Assembly (NCBI RefSeq): GCF_013416775.1
Contig: NZ_SZVI01000012.1
Span: 62,001 to 126,000, forward strand
Length of the DNA: 64,000 nt
Direction: 5' to 3'
Source of the DNA: Rhodoferax sp. BLA1
Lineage (GTDB): Bacteria > Pseudomonadota > Gammaproteobacteria > Burkholderiales > Burkholderiaceae_C
In this document: positions 25,140-39,216 of the stretch, one piece after another
Position numbering within the stretch: the stretch's first letter is position 1
How the letters are laid out: every line of letters begins with the position of its first letter
The notes under the pieces: generated by a model
Told to the model about the DNA's origin: nothing
Database searches by the model: none
Seen by the model: the letters and a program-made list of their open reading frames with translations, nothing else
Position numbers and translations under genes: made by a program

Positions 25140-25532
25140 CTAGACCCAATCTCGAAATGCCTTGTAGGTCAGCACCGAAGCGAGCAGCCATACGGCAATG
25201 ACAAACGCCACACCGGCTCTGCTACGCGGTTTGTGGCCTTGCTCTTGCATCCACTCATCCGCCTGGCGGCGACATTCCTGCAAAACGTCGTGAGGCAGCA
25301 ATATCACCGTGAGCCAAATAAGCACCGGCAACAACAGAACGTCGTCGACGTACCCAAGAACTGGAATGAAGTCCGGAATCAGATCAATTGGACTCAGCGC
25401 ATAGGCCACCACAAAGCCGCCTAAGACCTTGGCATACCAAGGCGTCCTGGGGTTTTTCCCCGCGAACCATAGGGTCACGCCATCCCGCTTGACGCGCCGA
25501 GCCCAAGCCCTCAGCTTTTCACCAATCGCCAT
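25140..25532 (-). CDS. YkvA/DUF1232 family membrane protein
   Basis: A 130-residue protein. The DUF1232 core VLGGFVVAYALSPIDLIPDFIPVLGYVDDVLLLPVLIWLTVILLP is unmistakable, and a second membrane segment lies at the C-terminus (GVAFVIAVWLLASVLTY). The function is unknown. The ATG at 25532 has gaggga a few bases upstream, favouring it over the longer frame. It stands alone on the minus strand. Confidence 0.88.
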   Translation of the reverse strand: MAIGEKLRAWARRVKRDGVTLWFAGKNPRTPWYAKVLGGFVVAYALSPIDLIPDFIPVLGYVDDVLLLPVLIWLTVILLPHDVLQECRRQADEWMQEQGHKPRSRAGVAFVIAVWLLASVLTYKAFRDWV

Positions 25533-25700
25533 CTTCGGCTCCCTCAAAGCTCAAGATTCCGACCAACTCCACATTAGGCTACTCGCCATGGCCGCTCTTC
25601 CGGCGGAGCTGAGCGACCGACCGCAGGCCTACCACAACCGCTGCCAGCGCGGCGTTTCAAGTCGCTGCATCTCAATAACAGAGGTTACACACCAAATAAG

Positions 25701-25740
25701 CCCCTAGCTCTTATTGAAAAAGGGTAGATAGCTATCAAAA
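25701..25740 (+). repeat. Intergenic AGCCCTT/AAGGGCT repeat, copy 6
   Basis: It reads cccctagctcttattgaaaaagggtagatagctatcaaaa, a partly decayed copy just past the 3' end of the SNF2 gene. The rest of 25533-25748 shows nothing. Confidence 0.75.
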
Positions 25741-25748
25741 TAGAAGAA

Positions 25749-28700
25749 TCACCCCGCCAGCGGCTTGAGCAACTCCGCCAGATCACTCTCGCTGAACAGC
25801 GGTTCCTTGCGTCCGACCGAGCCGCTGTACATGCTGTCGGCGAGTGAGGCTTTGCGCTCTTGTAACGCCAGAATGCGTTCCTCGATGGTGCCTTGGGCCA
25901 CCAGTTTCACCACCCAGACACTTTGGGTCTGGCCGATGCGGTGGGCGCGGTCGGTGGCCTGGGCTTCCACTGCCGGGTTCCACCACGGGTCATAGTGGAT
26001 CACGGTGTCAGCTTGCGGCAGGTTCAGGCCGGTGCCGCCGGCTTTCAGGCTGATTAAAAACAGCGGCACCGCGCCGCTGGTGAACTGGTGGATGATCTCG
26101 TCGCGCTTCTGGCTTTGACCGGTGAGTTTGACCCACTTCAGATCCCGCTTTTTGAGTTCGGCCTCGATCAGGGTCAGCATGCTGGTGAACTGCGAGAACA
26201 GCAAAATGCGCCGCCCCTCGGCCAGCATCTCGGGCAGCAGTTCCATCAGTTGGTCGAGCTTGGCCGAGGTTTTGACTTTTTTGGCGACGTCGAGCTTGAG
26301 CAAATGCGGGTCGCAGCAGACCTGACGCAATTTCAGCAACGCATCCAGGATGGTGATTTGTGACTTGGCCAGGCCTTTGGTACTGAGCGCCTCGCGCACG
26401 GTTTTTTCCATGCCGAGGCGAATGGTTTCGTACAGGTCCGCCTGTTTGCCTGAGAGCTCGACGCGCATCACGGTCTCGACCTTGGGCGGCAGCTCATGTG
26501 CCACCAGCGCCTTGGTCCGGCGCAGCATGAACGGCGTGACCCGCGCGCGTAACTGTTGCAGTGCTTCGGGGTCGCCCTGTTTTTCGATCGGGTTGCGAAA
26601 CAGCTCGGTAAAACGTTTCTGGCTGCCCAGAAACCCCGGCATCAAAAAGTGGAACAGGCTCCACAACTCGCCCAGGTTGTTTTCCATCGGGGTGCCTGAG
26701 AGGCAGAGCCGGTGCCGGGTGCTCAGTTCAGCCACCACCTGGGCGGCCTGGGTGGCGGCGTTTTTGATGTTCTGCGCCTCGTCCAGCACCACCAGGTGCC
26801 ATTGGCCTTGCAGCCAACCTTCGCGGTCACGCGGCAGCAGCGAATAGGGCGCGATGACGATGTCGTGGTCATGTGTGCTGCCACTGACCTCGTGGCGGTC
26901 CGCACCGTGGATGACCAGGCAACGCAGGCCGGGGCAAAAACGCTCGGCCTCACGGCGCCAGTTGCCCATCAGGCTCACCGGTGCAATGATCAACGCGGGG
27001 GCAGTCAGGCGGCCCGCGTCTTTTTCGATCTGGATGTGGGCCAGGGTTTGCAGGGTTTTGCCCAGGCCCATGTCGTCGGCCAGGATGCCACCCAGGCCGT
27101 ATTCGCGCAAGAACTGCAACCAGTTCACGCCCTGCTGCTGGTAGGGTCGCAGCGTGGCCTGCACACTGGCCGGGATGCTCACCTGCGGTAGCTCGGCGCG
27201 ACCCTGAAGTTGCTGCACCAGCTCGCGCAGCTGTTGGGCGCCGTCCCACACCACCCCTTCGCCGAGTGCGGCGGTGGTGCGCATCGCGTCCAGGCGCGAG
27301 AGTTTGAGGCTCTCGCCCGTGAAGTCGTGGGTGTTGTCCCCCACCAACTCCAGCAGCGCACCGAGCCAGGGTTTGAGGTTGTCGGTGGGCAGGCGGATGA
27401 AGCCGCCGTCCGGTTTGGGCAGGTACACAAAAGGTGGCAGGTCGGGCAGGCCGGTGGTTGCATCACGCGGGCTCATCGCGGCGGTGTTAATCAGCGTGGG
27501 CAGCAGCGGCAGGATGTTGTGGCGCCGGCCGTTGATCTCCATGCCCAAACTCAGGTCAAACCAGGGCGAGGTGGCCTCGTCGTCGCCCTGCGCTTGTATG
27601 TCCACATCCAGGGCGCTGGCGTGGCTGATCCAGTGGTTCAAGCTCTCGTCGAGTGTGATCTCGAACCCTGCCTCGCGCAGCGGCGCGTAGTCGCTGTCGA
27701 CCAACTGCAGCCAGCGCTGTTGTGATGTATTGCCGGGAATACCAAACCCACCGTGGCCCTGGCTGGCAAAACCCCAGTCGCGCAGGCGCACGATGGCTTC
27801 CAGCTCACTTTGGGGGTCGCGCTGCAGCATGACGCGGCCTTGCGGGCCGTCCACCAGCACGGTGTTGCCCTGGCCCACCCACCAGCCACGGTAACCGGCG
27901 TAGTCAAAACTCAGGTGCATCAGCATCAGGCCCTCAACACGCACCAGGTCTGGCGGCACTGCTTGCAGGTACAGGCAGGCTTTGGGGGTGATGCCCTTGA
28001 GAGTGGGCAGCTGCTCCAGCACCGGCGGCGGTGGCACCGGGCCCAGCTGGGCCATCAACTCAGGCTGGTACTTTTTGAGCGACTCGGCTTTGAGCGGCGG
28101 GGTTTTGAGTAACACCGCAATCTGGCCCAGGCTCATGCCCTGCAGGTCGACCAGGCCGCAGCGGCCATTCACACTGTCCAAGTAGAGCGGCGGGTTGTTC
28201 AGGCACAGCTTGGCCTGGCCGTCGCCGAGTTTGGCGCGCAGAGCCCAGCCCGCGCGGTGGTTGATGTTCTGGCCCACCTCAAACCACTCCCAGGTCAGGG
28301 TGAGTGGCTCGCCCCATACCACCGGTGTGCCAGGCTGGCTGGGTGGCACCAGCACAAACAGGCGGCCGGTGCTGGCGGCTTTTTCCAGAATCTGCAGACC
28401 GTATTTGCCCTCGGGCGTGATTTTGTTGCGGGCGCTGTAGCTGTAGTAGTACTGGACCGAGCTGCCCGGCATGGCGCGCATGAGTTGCAGCACGTCGTGG
28501 TCGGTGTCGCTGGCCTGGTCGTAAATCGGCTGGCCGCGCTCGGGCTGGAACTTCATCGCCTTGGCGCGTGACCAGCCTCCCACCACCTTGGGGTAGGCAA
28601 TGACCACCTCCAGGCTCAGTTGCGGGCTGGGGCCTTGCGGGTTGAGGATGGACAGCAGGTACAAAAACTGCTCAGGCCGCTCTGCCGGGGCACCGGAGCG

Positions 28701-29222
28701 GCCGGGGTTGGGCGGCGTAGGCAGCGCATTGGTGGCATGGCTGGCGGTGCGGGCCAGTTCACCCAGCCAGCGGATCAGCTGGTTGTCGGACTCCAGTTGC
28801 TCGGCGGCTTGTTGGCGTGCTTGATCGGCTTGGCGCTGGGCTTCGCGTTGTTCGGGGGTTGCAGGTGGGCTGGGGTTGGCACGGTCACCCAACAGGTGTT
28901 TGCCTTGGTAGGCGGCCTTGATCATCAGCGCCACCGCGTGCTTGCACTCGTAACCTACCGGGCAGGTACAGTCGCTGTCCCAGCCACGCAGTTGACCGGT
29001 GACCGTGAGGCTGAGCTCCACTTCCACCTGGTAGGGCTCGCGCATGCTGCCCTGCACCTCGCCTTCTAGCAGCCAGCGGTGTTCTATGGGTGAGATCGTC
29101 AGGCTCAGCACCTTCTGGCCGCGGTACAGGTCCAGCGCGCGGGCATAGACAGCGCTGCTGCTGCGTTTGGCCAGCGAGGCCAAGTCCAGCCAAAGTCCAG
29201 ATGGTGCGTCGTTATGAGGCAT
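25749..29222 (-). CDS. SWIM zinc finger SNF2-family DNA helicase/ATPase
   Basis: A 1157-residue protein. A SWIM zinc finger (CTCPVGYECKHAV, Cys-x-Cys...Cys-x-His) lies near residue 85-95. A long middle region follows. The SNF2 ATPase occupies about residues 680-1150, with Walker A LADDMGLGKTLQTL, the DEAQ box VVLDEAQNIKN, SGTPMENNLGELWSLFHFLMPGFLG, and the helicase C half (FSQFTSMLTLIEAEL, SLKAGGTGLNLPQADTVIHYDPWWNPAVEAQATDRAHRIGQ). It translocates on DNA and remodels protein-DNA complexes; its precise role in bacteria is unsettled. It is a lone gene bracketed by two repeat copies. Confidence 0.95.
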   Translation of the reverse strand: MPHNDAPSGLWLDLASLAKRSSSAVYARALDLYRGQKVLSLTISPIEHRWLLEGEVQGSMREPYQVEVELSLTVTGQLRGWDSDCTCPVGYECKHAVALMIKAAYQGKHLLGDRANPSPPATPEQREAQRQADQARQQAAEQLESDNQLIRWLGELARTASHATNALPTPPNPGRSGAPAERPEQFLYLLSILNPQGPSPQLSLEVVIAYPKVVGGWSRAKAMKFQPERGQPIYDQASDTDHDVLQLMRAMPGSSVQYYYSYSARNKITPEGKYGLQILEKAASTGRLFVLVPPSQPGTPVVWGEPLTLTWEWFEVGQNINHRAGWALRAKLGDGQAKLCLNNPPLYLDSVNGRCGLVDLQGMSLGQIAVLLKTPPLKAESLKKYQPELMAQLGPVPPPPVLEQLPTLKGITPKACLYLQAVPPDLVRVEGLMLMHLSFDYAGYRGWWVGQGNTVLVDGPQGRVMLQRDPQSELEAIVRLRDWGFASQGHGGFGIPGNTSQQRWLQLVDSDYAPLREAGFEITLDESLNHWISHASALDVDIQAQGDDEATSPWFDLSLGMEINGRRHNILPLLPTLINTAAMSPRDATTGLPDLPPFVYLPKPDGGFIRLPTDNLKPWLGALLELVGDNTHDFTGESLKLSRLDAMRTTAALGEGVVWDGAQQLRELVQQLQGRAELPQVSIPASVQATLRPYQQQGVNWLQFLREYGLGGILADDMGLGKTLQTLAHIQIEKDAGRLTAPALIIAPVSLMGNWRREAERFCPGLRCLVIHGADRHEVSGSTHDHDIVIAPYSLLPRDREGWLQGQWHLVVLDEAQNIKNAATQAAQVVAELSTRHRLCLSGTPMENNLGELWSLFHFLMPGFLGSQKRFTELFRNPIEKQGDPEALQQLRARVTPFMLRRTKALVAHELPPKVETVMRVELSGKQADLYETIRLGMEKTVREALSTKGLAKSQITILDALLKLRQVCCDPHLLKLDVAKKVKTSAKLDQLMELLPEMLAEGRRILLFSQFTSMLTLIEAELKKRDLKWVKLTGQSQKRDEIIHQFTSGAVPLFLISLKAGGTGLNLPQADTVIHYDPWWNPAVEAQATDRAHRIGQTQSVWVVKLVAQGTIEERILALQERKASLADSMYSGSVGRKEPLFSESDLAELLKPLAG

Positions 29223-29232
29223 GAAATTGGCC

Positions 29233-29270
29233 TCTAGCCCTTATCTATAAAGGGCTAGCAGCTATACAAA
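29233..29270 (-). repeat. Intergenic AGCCCTT/AAGGGCT repeat, copy 7
   Basis: A near-perfect copy, ctagcccttatctataaagggctagcagctat, between the SNF2 start and the lipA stop. Confidence 0.85.
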
Positions 29271-29280
29271 TAATATTATT

Positions 29281-30282
29281 TCAAACGCCGGTTTGTCCCA
29301 TGGCGTGCCCGGCCTGCTGGTCTGCATGGTAGCTGGAGCGCACCATGGCGCCGACTGCGGCGTGGCTGAAGCCCATCTCGTACGCTTTGGCTTCGAACAT
29401 CTTGAACACATCCGGATGCACGTAGCGTTTGACCGTCAGGTGGCTGGTGGAGGGCGCCAGGTACTGGCCAATGGTCAGCATGTTGATGCCGTGGTCACGC
29501 ATGTCCTGCATGGTTTGCAGAATCTCGTCATCGGTTTCGCCCAGGCCGACCATGATGCCGCTTTTGGTGGGCACGTCCGGGTGCAACGCCTTGAACTTTT
29601 TGAGCAGGTTCAGACTGAACTGGTAGTCAGAACCGGGGCGGGCTTCCTTGTAGAGGCGCGGGATGGTTTCCAGATTGTGGTTCATCACGTCGGGCGGTGC
29701 GGCCTTCAAAATCTCCAGTGCGCGATCGTCGCGGCCCCGGAAGTCGGGCACCAGCACTTCGATCTGCGTTTGTGGCGATTTCTCGCGGATGGCCTCGATG
29801 CAGGCGACAAAGTGGCCCGCGCCACCGTCGCGCAGGTCGTCGCGGTCGACGCTGGTGATCACCACGTATTTGAGTTTGAGCTGGGCAATGGTGTTGGCCA
29901 GGTTGACGGGCTCATTCACATCGAGCGGGTCGGGGCGGCCATGGCCCACGTCGCAAAACGGGCAGCGCCGGGTGCATTTGTCACCCATGATCATGAAGGT
30001 GGCGGTGCCTTTGCCAAAACATTCACCGATGTTGGGGCAGCTGGCTTCCTCACACACGGTGACCAGTTTGTTGCTGCGCAACACGTCCTTGATTTCATAG
30101 AAGCGGGTGCTGGGTGAACCGGCTTTGACGCGAATCCACTCGGGTTTGCGCAAAATTTCGCCTTGCACCACCTTGACCGGGATGCGCGACAGCTTGGCAG
30201 CTGCTTTTTGTTTGGCGGTGGGGTCGTAGTTTTCGGCGGATTGGGCCACGCGCACGGTGGTGTCGTCAGTGGAGGTGCTCAT
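29281..30282 (-). CDS. lipA: Lipoyl synthase
   Basis: A 333-residue radical-SAM enzyme. The auxiliary cluster cysteines are C77, C82 and C88 ([12 protein letters not shown]); the radical-SAM cysteines are C103, C107 and C110 (CTRRCPFC). It inserts two sulfurs into octanoyl groups on lipoyl domains. The N-terminus has about 30 extra, poorly conserved residues. It lies downstream of lipB on the same strand with a 60-base gap, so the pair is co-ordinated with ybeD as ybeD-lipB-lipA. Confidence 0.97.
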   Translation of the reverse strand: MSTSTDDTTVRVAQSAENYDPTAKQKAAAKLSRIPVKVVQGEILRKPEWIRVKAGSPSTRFYEIKDVLRSNKLVTVCEEASCPNIGECFGKGTATFMIMGDKCTRRCPFCDVGHGRPDPLDVNEPVNLANTIAQLKLKYVVITSVDRDDLRDGGAGHFVACIEAIREKSPQTQIEVLVPDFRGRDDRALEILKAAPPDVMNHNLETIPRLYKEARPGSDYQFSLNLLKKFKALHPDVPTKSGIMVGLGETDDEILQTMQDMRDHGINMLTIGQYLAPSTSHLTVKRYVHPDVFKMFEAKAYEMGFSHAAVGAMVRSSYHADQQAGHAMGQTGV

Positions 30283-30342
30283 GGTGTCTGTTGGGTGTGT
30301 GGTGGGGCAGGGCGTCGGGGTGGTCTGGCCGTTTGCGAAGAC

Positions 30343-31035
30343 TCAGGGGGTCAGGTAACGGGCCAGCTGCTGCGCCAGCACGTCTGCCGCCTCTTGCCAG
30401 GGGACAAAAACGCCGATTGTAGAAAGGTCAACGGTTTGCAGTGCCTGGTAGCCGCAGGGGTTGATACGCAAGTAGGGTTCCAGGTCCATCGCCACATTGA
30501 GTGCCACGCCGTGGTAGGTGCAGTTGTGGCTGACCTTGATGCCCAGGGCGCCGATCTTGCCCAGTCCGGTGAAATCCGGTGTGTGGCTGGCACCGTGTTG
30601 TGGCCGCTGTAGCAATAGCGCGTGGGAGCGCGGGTCGTCCAGTCGCACGTAAATCCCGGGTGCGCCCGCCACCCGGTGGCCGGTCACACCAAAGTGCATC
30701 AGGGTGCGGATCACCGCCTCCTCGATGCGGTAGACGTATTCCTTGACGAAGTAGCCCGCACGTTTGAGGTCCAGCAAGGGGTAGGCCACCACCTGCCCCG
30801 GGCCGTGGTAGGTCACCTGGCCACCCCGGTTGGTCTGGATGACCGGGATATCGCCTGGGTTAAAGATATGCTCTTTTTTGCCTGCCAGCCCTTGTGTATA
30901 AACGGGAGGGTGCTCACAAATCCATAACGCGTCCGGCGTTGCCGCTGTTCGTTCGGCGGTAAAAGCCTGCATCGCGTCATAGGTGGGCAGGTAGTCCACA
31001 CGGCCCAGAAACTGTGCGCTGAGAGCCACGGTCAA
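30343..31035 (-). CDS. lipB: Octanoyl-[ACP]:protein N-octanoyltransferase
   Basis: A 230-residue Lip[22 protein letters not shown] and [36 protein letters not shown] include the conserved Lys and catalytic Cys in the usual order. It moves octanoate from acyl carrier protein to lipoyl domains before LipA acts. It overlaps ybeD by four bases. Confidence 0.96.
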   Translation of the reverse strand: MTVALSAQFLGRVDYLPTYDAMQAFTAERTAATPDALWICEHPPVYTQGLAGKKEHIFNPGDIPVIQTNRGGQVTYHGPGQVVAYPLLDLKRAGYFVKEYVYRIEEAVIRTLMHFGVTGHRVAGAPGIYVRLDDPRSHALLLQRPQHGASHTPDFTGLGKIGALGIKVSHNCTYHGVALNVAMDLEPYLRINPCGYQALQTVDLSTIGVFVPWQEAADVLAQQLARYLTP

Positions 31036-31328
31036 AGCACCACCTTGACCATTGGGTGGGTGGAGAGTGTGCGGTACAACTCGTCGAGCTGCTCGCGGCT
31101 GGTGGCGGTGATGGTGATGGTCACACCCAGGTACTTGTCACCTTTGCTGGGGCGCAGTTCGATGGTGCTGGCATCAAAGTTGGGATCAAAAGAGTGGGCG
31201 ATGTGGCTGATGGCGGCCACCAGGCCGTCGGTTTTGATGCCCATCACCTTGATCGGGAACTGGCTAGGGTAGGTGATCAGTGAGGCTTGTTGCGCGTCGG
31301 GCGGGGTGGGTTCGTCGGAGTGGGTCAT
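31032..31328 (-). CDS. ybeD: YbeD/DUF493 family protein
   Basis: A 98-residue ACT-like protein. It has the family pattern [17 protein letters not shown] and the end [25 protein letters not shown]493 genes sit beside lipB in many proteobacteria and are thought to be regulatory; the role is unproven. It is the first gene of the minus-strand lip operon and is divergent from atpI. Confidence 0.92.
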   Translation of the reverse strand: MTHSDEPTPPDAQQASLITYPSQFPIKVMGIKTDGLVAAISHIAHSFDPNFDASTIELRPSKGDKYLGVTITITATSREQLDELYRTLSTHPMVKVVL

Positions 31329-31350
31329 AGGGGTGTTTAGCAGTTCTGGC

Positions 31351-31380
31351 TTTTTTACCGGCTGGGTTTCTACCTATAAT
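31351..31380 (+). promoter_or_regulatory. Probable promoter of the atp operon
   Basis: A perfect -10 box TATAAT lies at 31375-31380 in the 108-base gap between divergent ybeD and atpI. The -35 side is T-rich (ttttttacc) but not a clear consensus. It is 56 bases before the atpI start. Confidence 0.45.
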
Positions 31381-31436
31381 CAAAGGCTTGTCTGACAAAA
31401 GTCAAAAGTTCAGTCTGTAAAGTAACCGTAATGTAA

Positions 31437-31946
31437 ATGGCGACAATAGCACCTTCGGGAGCACAGGGCTCTGAGTTCGATGGCGAGCCTCATGTTTTTG
31501 TTCCATTAACGCCTGAACAGGCGGCGGTTGTCCGGGCTGCCAATCCCTCGACCTCACCCTGGTGGGTGGTGGTTGGCCAAATTGTGATGGGTTTGTTGGC
31601 GGTGGGTCTGGCTTTGGTTTGGTTTGACGAAAGAGTTGCCAAATCTCTTGCATGTGGTGTGTTGGCGGTGGTGGTTCCTGCGGCCTTGTTTGCGCGTGGG
31701 TTGACCAGCCAGTTTGCCAGAGCCAATGTGGGGGCGGCAGTGATGAGCTTCTTTGTGTGGGAGCTGGTCAAGATAGTTGTGACGCTGGGCATTCTTTTTG
31801 CTGCCCATCGTCTGGTGGCAGATTTGAGCTGGCCGGCCATGCTGGTTGGTCTGGTGGTTGCCATCAAGGTGTATTGGTTGGCCTTGGCGTTCAGGCGTCC
31901 AGGCAAATCGATGCAAGTTTTAACGCCTCATGGCAAAAGTAACTGA
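31437..31946 (+). CDS. atpI: ATP synthase subunit I
   Basis: A 169-residue membrane protein with four hydrophobic segments (WWVVVGQIVMGLLAVGLALVWF and others). It sits first in the atp operon, where AtpI normally lies; it aids assembly of the c-ring or cation transport. Sequence conservation in this family is low, so the call rests on position and topology. The N-terminal ~40 residues are hydrophilic. The ribosome site is weak, consistent with low expression. Confidence 0.85.
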   Translation: MATIAPSGAQGSEFDGEPHVFVPLTPEQAAVVRAANPSTSPWWVVVGQIVMGLLAVGLALVWFDERVAKSLACGVLAVVVPAALFARGLTSQFARANVGAAVMSFFVWELVKIVVTLGILFAAHRLVADLSWPAMLVGLVVAIKVYWLALAFRRPGKSMQVLTPHGKSN

Positions 31947-31960
31947 TTGAAGAGTGACTG

Positions 31961-32848
31961 ATGGCTATTGAAGAACACGCTGCGCAAGGCCCAACGGCTG
32001 GTGAGTACATCGGCCACCATTTGACCCACCTCCAGTCCGCCAAACAATCGGGCGTGATTGACATGTCTGTGTTCAACCTGGACTCCATTTTTTGGGCGGT
32101 CTTGTTGGGTTGTCTGGGTTTGTTTGTGATGTGGCGGGTGGCCAAGTCGGTGACGGCTGGTGTGCCTGGGCGTATGCAGGCGGCCGTTGAGATTTTGCTG
32201 GAGATGGTTGACACCCAGGCCAAAGGCATCATCCACAACGCCGAATCGCGCAAATTTGTCGGTCCGTTGGCGTTGACCGTATTCATCTGGGTGTTTTTGA
32301 TGAATTCCATGGACTTTTTGCCGGTGGATCTGATTCCATTGGCTTGGGAAATGATCTATGGCGCAGCAGGTGGTGATCCGCATCACGCCTACATGCGTGT
32401 CGTTCCTACTGCAGACTTGTCCACCACGCTGGCGATGTCTACCTCGGTGCTGCTGGTTTGCCTGTACTACAACATCAAGATCAAAGGTGCTGGCGGTTGG
32501 GCGCATGAACTGGTTACTGCACCGTTTGGCACCAGCAAAAATCCTCTGTATGCCATTCCGCTGGGTGTGTTGAACTTGGCGATGCAACTGATCGAATTCA
32601 CTGCCAAAACCGTGTCACATGGCATGCGGTTGTTTGGCAATATGTATGCGGGCGAGCTGGTGTTCATGCTGATTGCGCTGATGGGTGCGGTCGGATTTGG
32701 CTCGGCCACAGGTATTGCTCTCTGGTTCGGTCATGTGCTGGCAGGCACCGGGTGGGCAATATTCCACATTTTGATCGTGGCGCTGCAAGCGTTCATTTTC
32801 ATGATGTTGACTTTGGTGTATGTGGGCCAAGCGCACGACCATCACTAA
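31961..32848 (+). CDS. atpB: F0F1 ATP synthase subunit a
   Basis: A 295-residue membrane protein. The essential proton-path arginine lies in SHGMRLFGNMYAGELVFMLI, and NSMDFLPVDLIP is typical of the family. It forms the stator half-channels beside the c-ring. It is slightly long because of a loop rich in Gly-Asp-Pro-His (AAGGDPHHAYMRVVP), as seen in betaproteobacterial homologues. Confidence 0.97.
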   Translation: MAIEEHAAQGPTAGEYIGHHLTHLQSAKQSGVIDMSVFNLDSIFWAVLLGCLGLFVMWRVAKSVTAGVPGRMQAAVEILLEMVDTQAKGIIHNAESRKFVGPLALTVFIWVFLMNSMDFLPVDLIPLAWEMIYGAAGGDPHHAYMRVVPTADLSTTLAMSTSVLLVCLYYNIKIKGAGGWAHELVTAPFGTSKNPLYAIPLGVLNLAMQLIEFTAKTVSHGMRLFGNMYAGELVFMLIALMGAVGFGSATGIALWFGHVLAGTGWAIFHILIVALQAFIFMMLTLVYVGQAHDHH

Positions 32849-32910
32849 AAAAGTGTCAGTAGTTTTTGTTACCTTTTTTCTTTTCAACTTGAATCCATAG
32901 GAGCTCTTAA

Positions 32911-33159
<249 letters not shown>

Positions 33160-33196
33160 TCCCTTTCGCCTTTCATTGATCTAGAGAGGTGTTGTT

Positions 33197-33667
33197 GTGA
33201 GTATTAACGCAACATTCTTCGCGCAGATGGTGGTGTTTTTCCTGTTGGTGATGTTCACGATGAAACTCGTGTGGCCGCCGATAGCCAAGGCACTGGATGA
33301 ACGCGCCCAGAAAATCGCAGAAGGCTTGGCTGCCGCCGACAAAGCCAAAGCCGAACTTTCATCTGCCAACCGGCGTGTGGAAGAAGAGTTGGTCAAGTCG
33401 CGCACCGAGACAGCGGGTCGTTTGGCGGATGCCGAACGCCGTGCTCTGAGCATCATCGAAGAAGCCAAGGCCAAAGCGGCAGAAGAAGGCAGCAAGATTG
33501 TTGCCGCTGCCAAAGCCGAGGCTGAGCAGCAGACGGTGAAGGCCCGCGAGGTACTGCGTGAGCAGGTTGCGGCACTGGCTGTCAAAGGTGCAGAGCAGAT
33601 CTTGCGCAAGGAAGTCAACGCTGGCGTCCATGCTGACTTGCTGAACCGTTTGAAGACCGAGCTTTAA
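33197..33667 (+). CDS. atpF: F0F1 ATP synthase subunit b
   Basis: A 156-residue protein with one N-terminal membrane helix ([23 protein letters not shown]) and a long Ala/Glu/Lys-rich coiled coil that forms the peripheral stalk. The GTG start at 33197 follows agagaggt. Length is normal. Confidence 0.96.
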   Translation: MSINATFFAQMVVFFLLVMFTMKLVWPPIAKALDERAQKIAEGLAAADKAKAELSSANRRVEEELVKSRTETAGRLADAERRALSIIEEAKAKAAEEGSKIVAAAKAEAEQQTVKAREVLREQVAALAVKGAEQILRKEVNAGVHADLLNRLKTEL

Positions 33668-33676
33668 GAGAACAAC

Positions 33677-34207
33677 ATGGCTGAACTTGCCACTATTGCA
33701 CGTCCTTACGCTGAGGCTTTGTTCGCAGCCTGTGGTGCTGAAGCCAAGACGGTACTGGGCTGGCTCAATGAGCTGGCCTGTGTTGCCGCTGAGCCGCAGT
33801 TGCTGCAGTTTGCAGACAGCCCGAAAGCGACCTCGGACCAGGTGTACGGCGTGATTTCTGGTGTCATGAAGACGGCTTTGGACGTGCATGCACAGAATTT
33901 CCTGCGTACGGTGATCGCAAATAACCGGCTGGCTTTTTTGCCCGAAATTGCGTCGCAGTTTCGTGTGCTGGCCAATGCCAAGAGCGGGACCAGTGATGCT
34001 GTTGTTTACAGTGCCTTCCCGATTGATGGCGCCGCCCTGGCTGAGACAGCCAAGGTGCTTGAGCAGCGGTTTGGGCGCAAGCTCAATCTGACGGTTGAGT
34101 TGCAGCCTGATCTGATTGGCGGCATCCGGGTTGTCTTAGGTGACGAAGTTCTTGACACATCGGTCAAGGCGCGTTTGGAACAAATGAAAGTGGCTTTAAC
34201 GGCTTGA
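33677..34207 (+). CDS. atpH: F0F1 ATP synthase subunit delta
   Basis: A 176-residue soluble stalk protein. It begins [16 protein letters not shown] and ends with the conserved [26 protein letters not shown]. It links the b-dimer to the top of F1. It lies nine bases after atpF. Confidence 0.96.
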   Translation: MAELATIARPYAEALFAACGAEAKTVLGWLNELACVAAEPQLLQFADSPKATSDQVYGVISGVMKTALDVHAQNFLRTVIANNRLAFLPEIASQFRVLANAKSGTSDAVVYSAFPIDGAALAETAKVLEQRFGRKLNLTVELQPDLIGGIRVVLGDEVLDTSVKARLEQMKVALTA

Positions 34208-34255
34208 GGCTTTGCCGCAAACCGCCAGCCTATTTAATGAAAGAAGGAAAGAGTC

Positions 34256-35809
<1,554 letters not shown>

Positions 35810-35840
35810 AGTCCCCTCGCAACTAGACTAGGAGACTGAT

Positions 35841-38208
<2,368 letters not shown>

Positions 38209-38220
38209 GGCAGCTTCACC

Positions 38221-38637
38221 ATGAACACCATCCACGTTGATGTGGTCAGTGCCGAAGAGTCCATCTTCTCGGGTGAAGCACGTTTTGTGGCTTTGCCCGG
38301 TGAAGCTGGTGAACTGGGCATTTATCCACGCCACACACCGCTGATCACCCGTGTCAAAGCGGGCTCGGTGCGTATCGAAATGGCTGACGGTTCCGAAGAG
38401 TTTGTCTTTGTGGCCGGTGGCATTCTGGAAGTCCAGCCTGACTGCGTGACCGTGCTGTCGGACACCGCCATCCGTGGCAAGGATCTGGACGACGAAAAGG
38501 CCAATGAAGCCAAACTGGCTGCCGAGGAAGCGGTTAAAAACGCCAGGACCGATCTGGACTTGGCCAAAGCCTCGTCCGAGCTGGCGGTCATGGCAGCCCA
38601 GATCAGCGCCTTGCGCAAGTACCGCAACAAAAAATAA
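38221..38637 (+). CDS. atpC: F0F1 ATP synthase subunit epsilon
   Basis: A 138-residue protein. The beta-barrel part has [22 protein letters not shown] and the C-terminal two-helix part is Ala/Glu/Lys rich. It regulates rotation and ATP hydrolysis. It is the last gene of the operon, followed by a terminator. Confidence 0.96.
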   Translation: MNTIHVDVVSAEESIFSGEARFVALPGEAGELGIYPRHTPLITRVKAGSVRIEMADGSEEFVFVAGGILEVQPDCVTVLSDTAIRGKDLDDEKANEAKLAAEEAVKNARTDLDLAKASSELAVMAAQISALRKYRNKK

Positions 38638-38652
38638 ACGGTACCGCCCCCT

Positions 38653-38681
38653 GAAAAAACCCCGCGATGCGGGGTTTTTTT
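38653..38681 (+). terminator. Rho-independent terminator of the atp operon
   Basis: The stem aaaaaccccgc/gcggggttttt, with the tiny loop gat, ends in a T run 16 bases after atpC. It may also serve the converging TPM operon on the minus strand. Confidence 0.9.
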
Positions 38682-38694
38682 ATGGCCGGGTGGT

Positions 38695-39216
38695 TCAGCG
38701 CAGCGTGGGCATGTCGGGCAATTCGTTTGGGTTGTGCGCGTGGGCGGCGAGCGGGAAATGGGCCCGCAACAAGCCGGAGACCGCAGCCACAGTCTGTGTC
38801 AGTCCCGTTTCGAACTCACCCCGTTGGAAGTGAGCACGCATGCCGCTCAGCAGATGCTGCCAGGTGTCGGCCGACACTTTGTCATTGAGCCCCCGATCCG
38901 CCACGATCTCGATGGCGTGTTCAGCCAGAAGCAGATAGATCAGCACCCCGTTGTTGTGCTCGGTGTCCCAGACCCGCAGTTTGCCGAACTGGCTCAGCGC
39001 ACGCTGGCGGATGATGTGTGGCAGGGCGTCGTTGCGCCAGAGGTAACTGAGCGGCAAGCCTGCTTCGACAAAAATCCGGATTTCACCGCTGTGTTGTGTT
39101 TCGCTGCGACGAACCGCTTGCGCCAGCTGTTCCAGCGCGGCAGGTGGCAGGGCCCGCTTAGCTGCGCCATCCGCCAGCCAGCGGTGTTTAAAAAGCCGTT
39201 TGAGTTGAACCCACAT
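38695..39216 (-). CDS. TPM-domain protein, cytosolic or membrane-associated
   Basis: A 174-residue protein with a TPM (TLP18.3/Psb32/MOLO-1) fold. It has the pattern RRSETQHSGEIRIFVEAGLPL...VWDTEHNNGVLIYLLLAEHAIEIVADRGLNDKV. No signal peptide is seen. The ATG at 39216 overlaps the upstream stop by one base (TGATG); a longer in-frame run upstream is read out of the Gly-rich tail of the neighbour and is not real. It is the third gene of a lemA-ygcG-TPM operon. Confidence 0.85.
   Translation of the reverse strand: MWVQLKRLFKHRWLADGAAKRALPPAALEQLAQAVRRSETQHSGEIRIFVEAGLPLSYLWRNDALPHIIRQRALSQFGKLRVWDTEHNNGVLIYLLLAEHAIEIVADRGLNDKVSADTWQHLLSGMRAHFQRGEFETGLTQTVAAVSGLLRAHFPLAAHAHNPNELPDMPTLR

Noticed and set aside
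30888..30912. Another copy of the AGCCCTT repeat inside lipB
   Set aside because: The similarity (agcccttgtgtataaacggg) lies within a conserved coding stretch ([10 protein letters not shown]) and lacks the TAGCTAT box.
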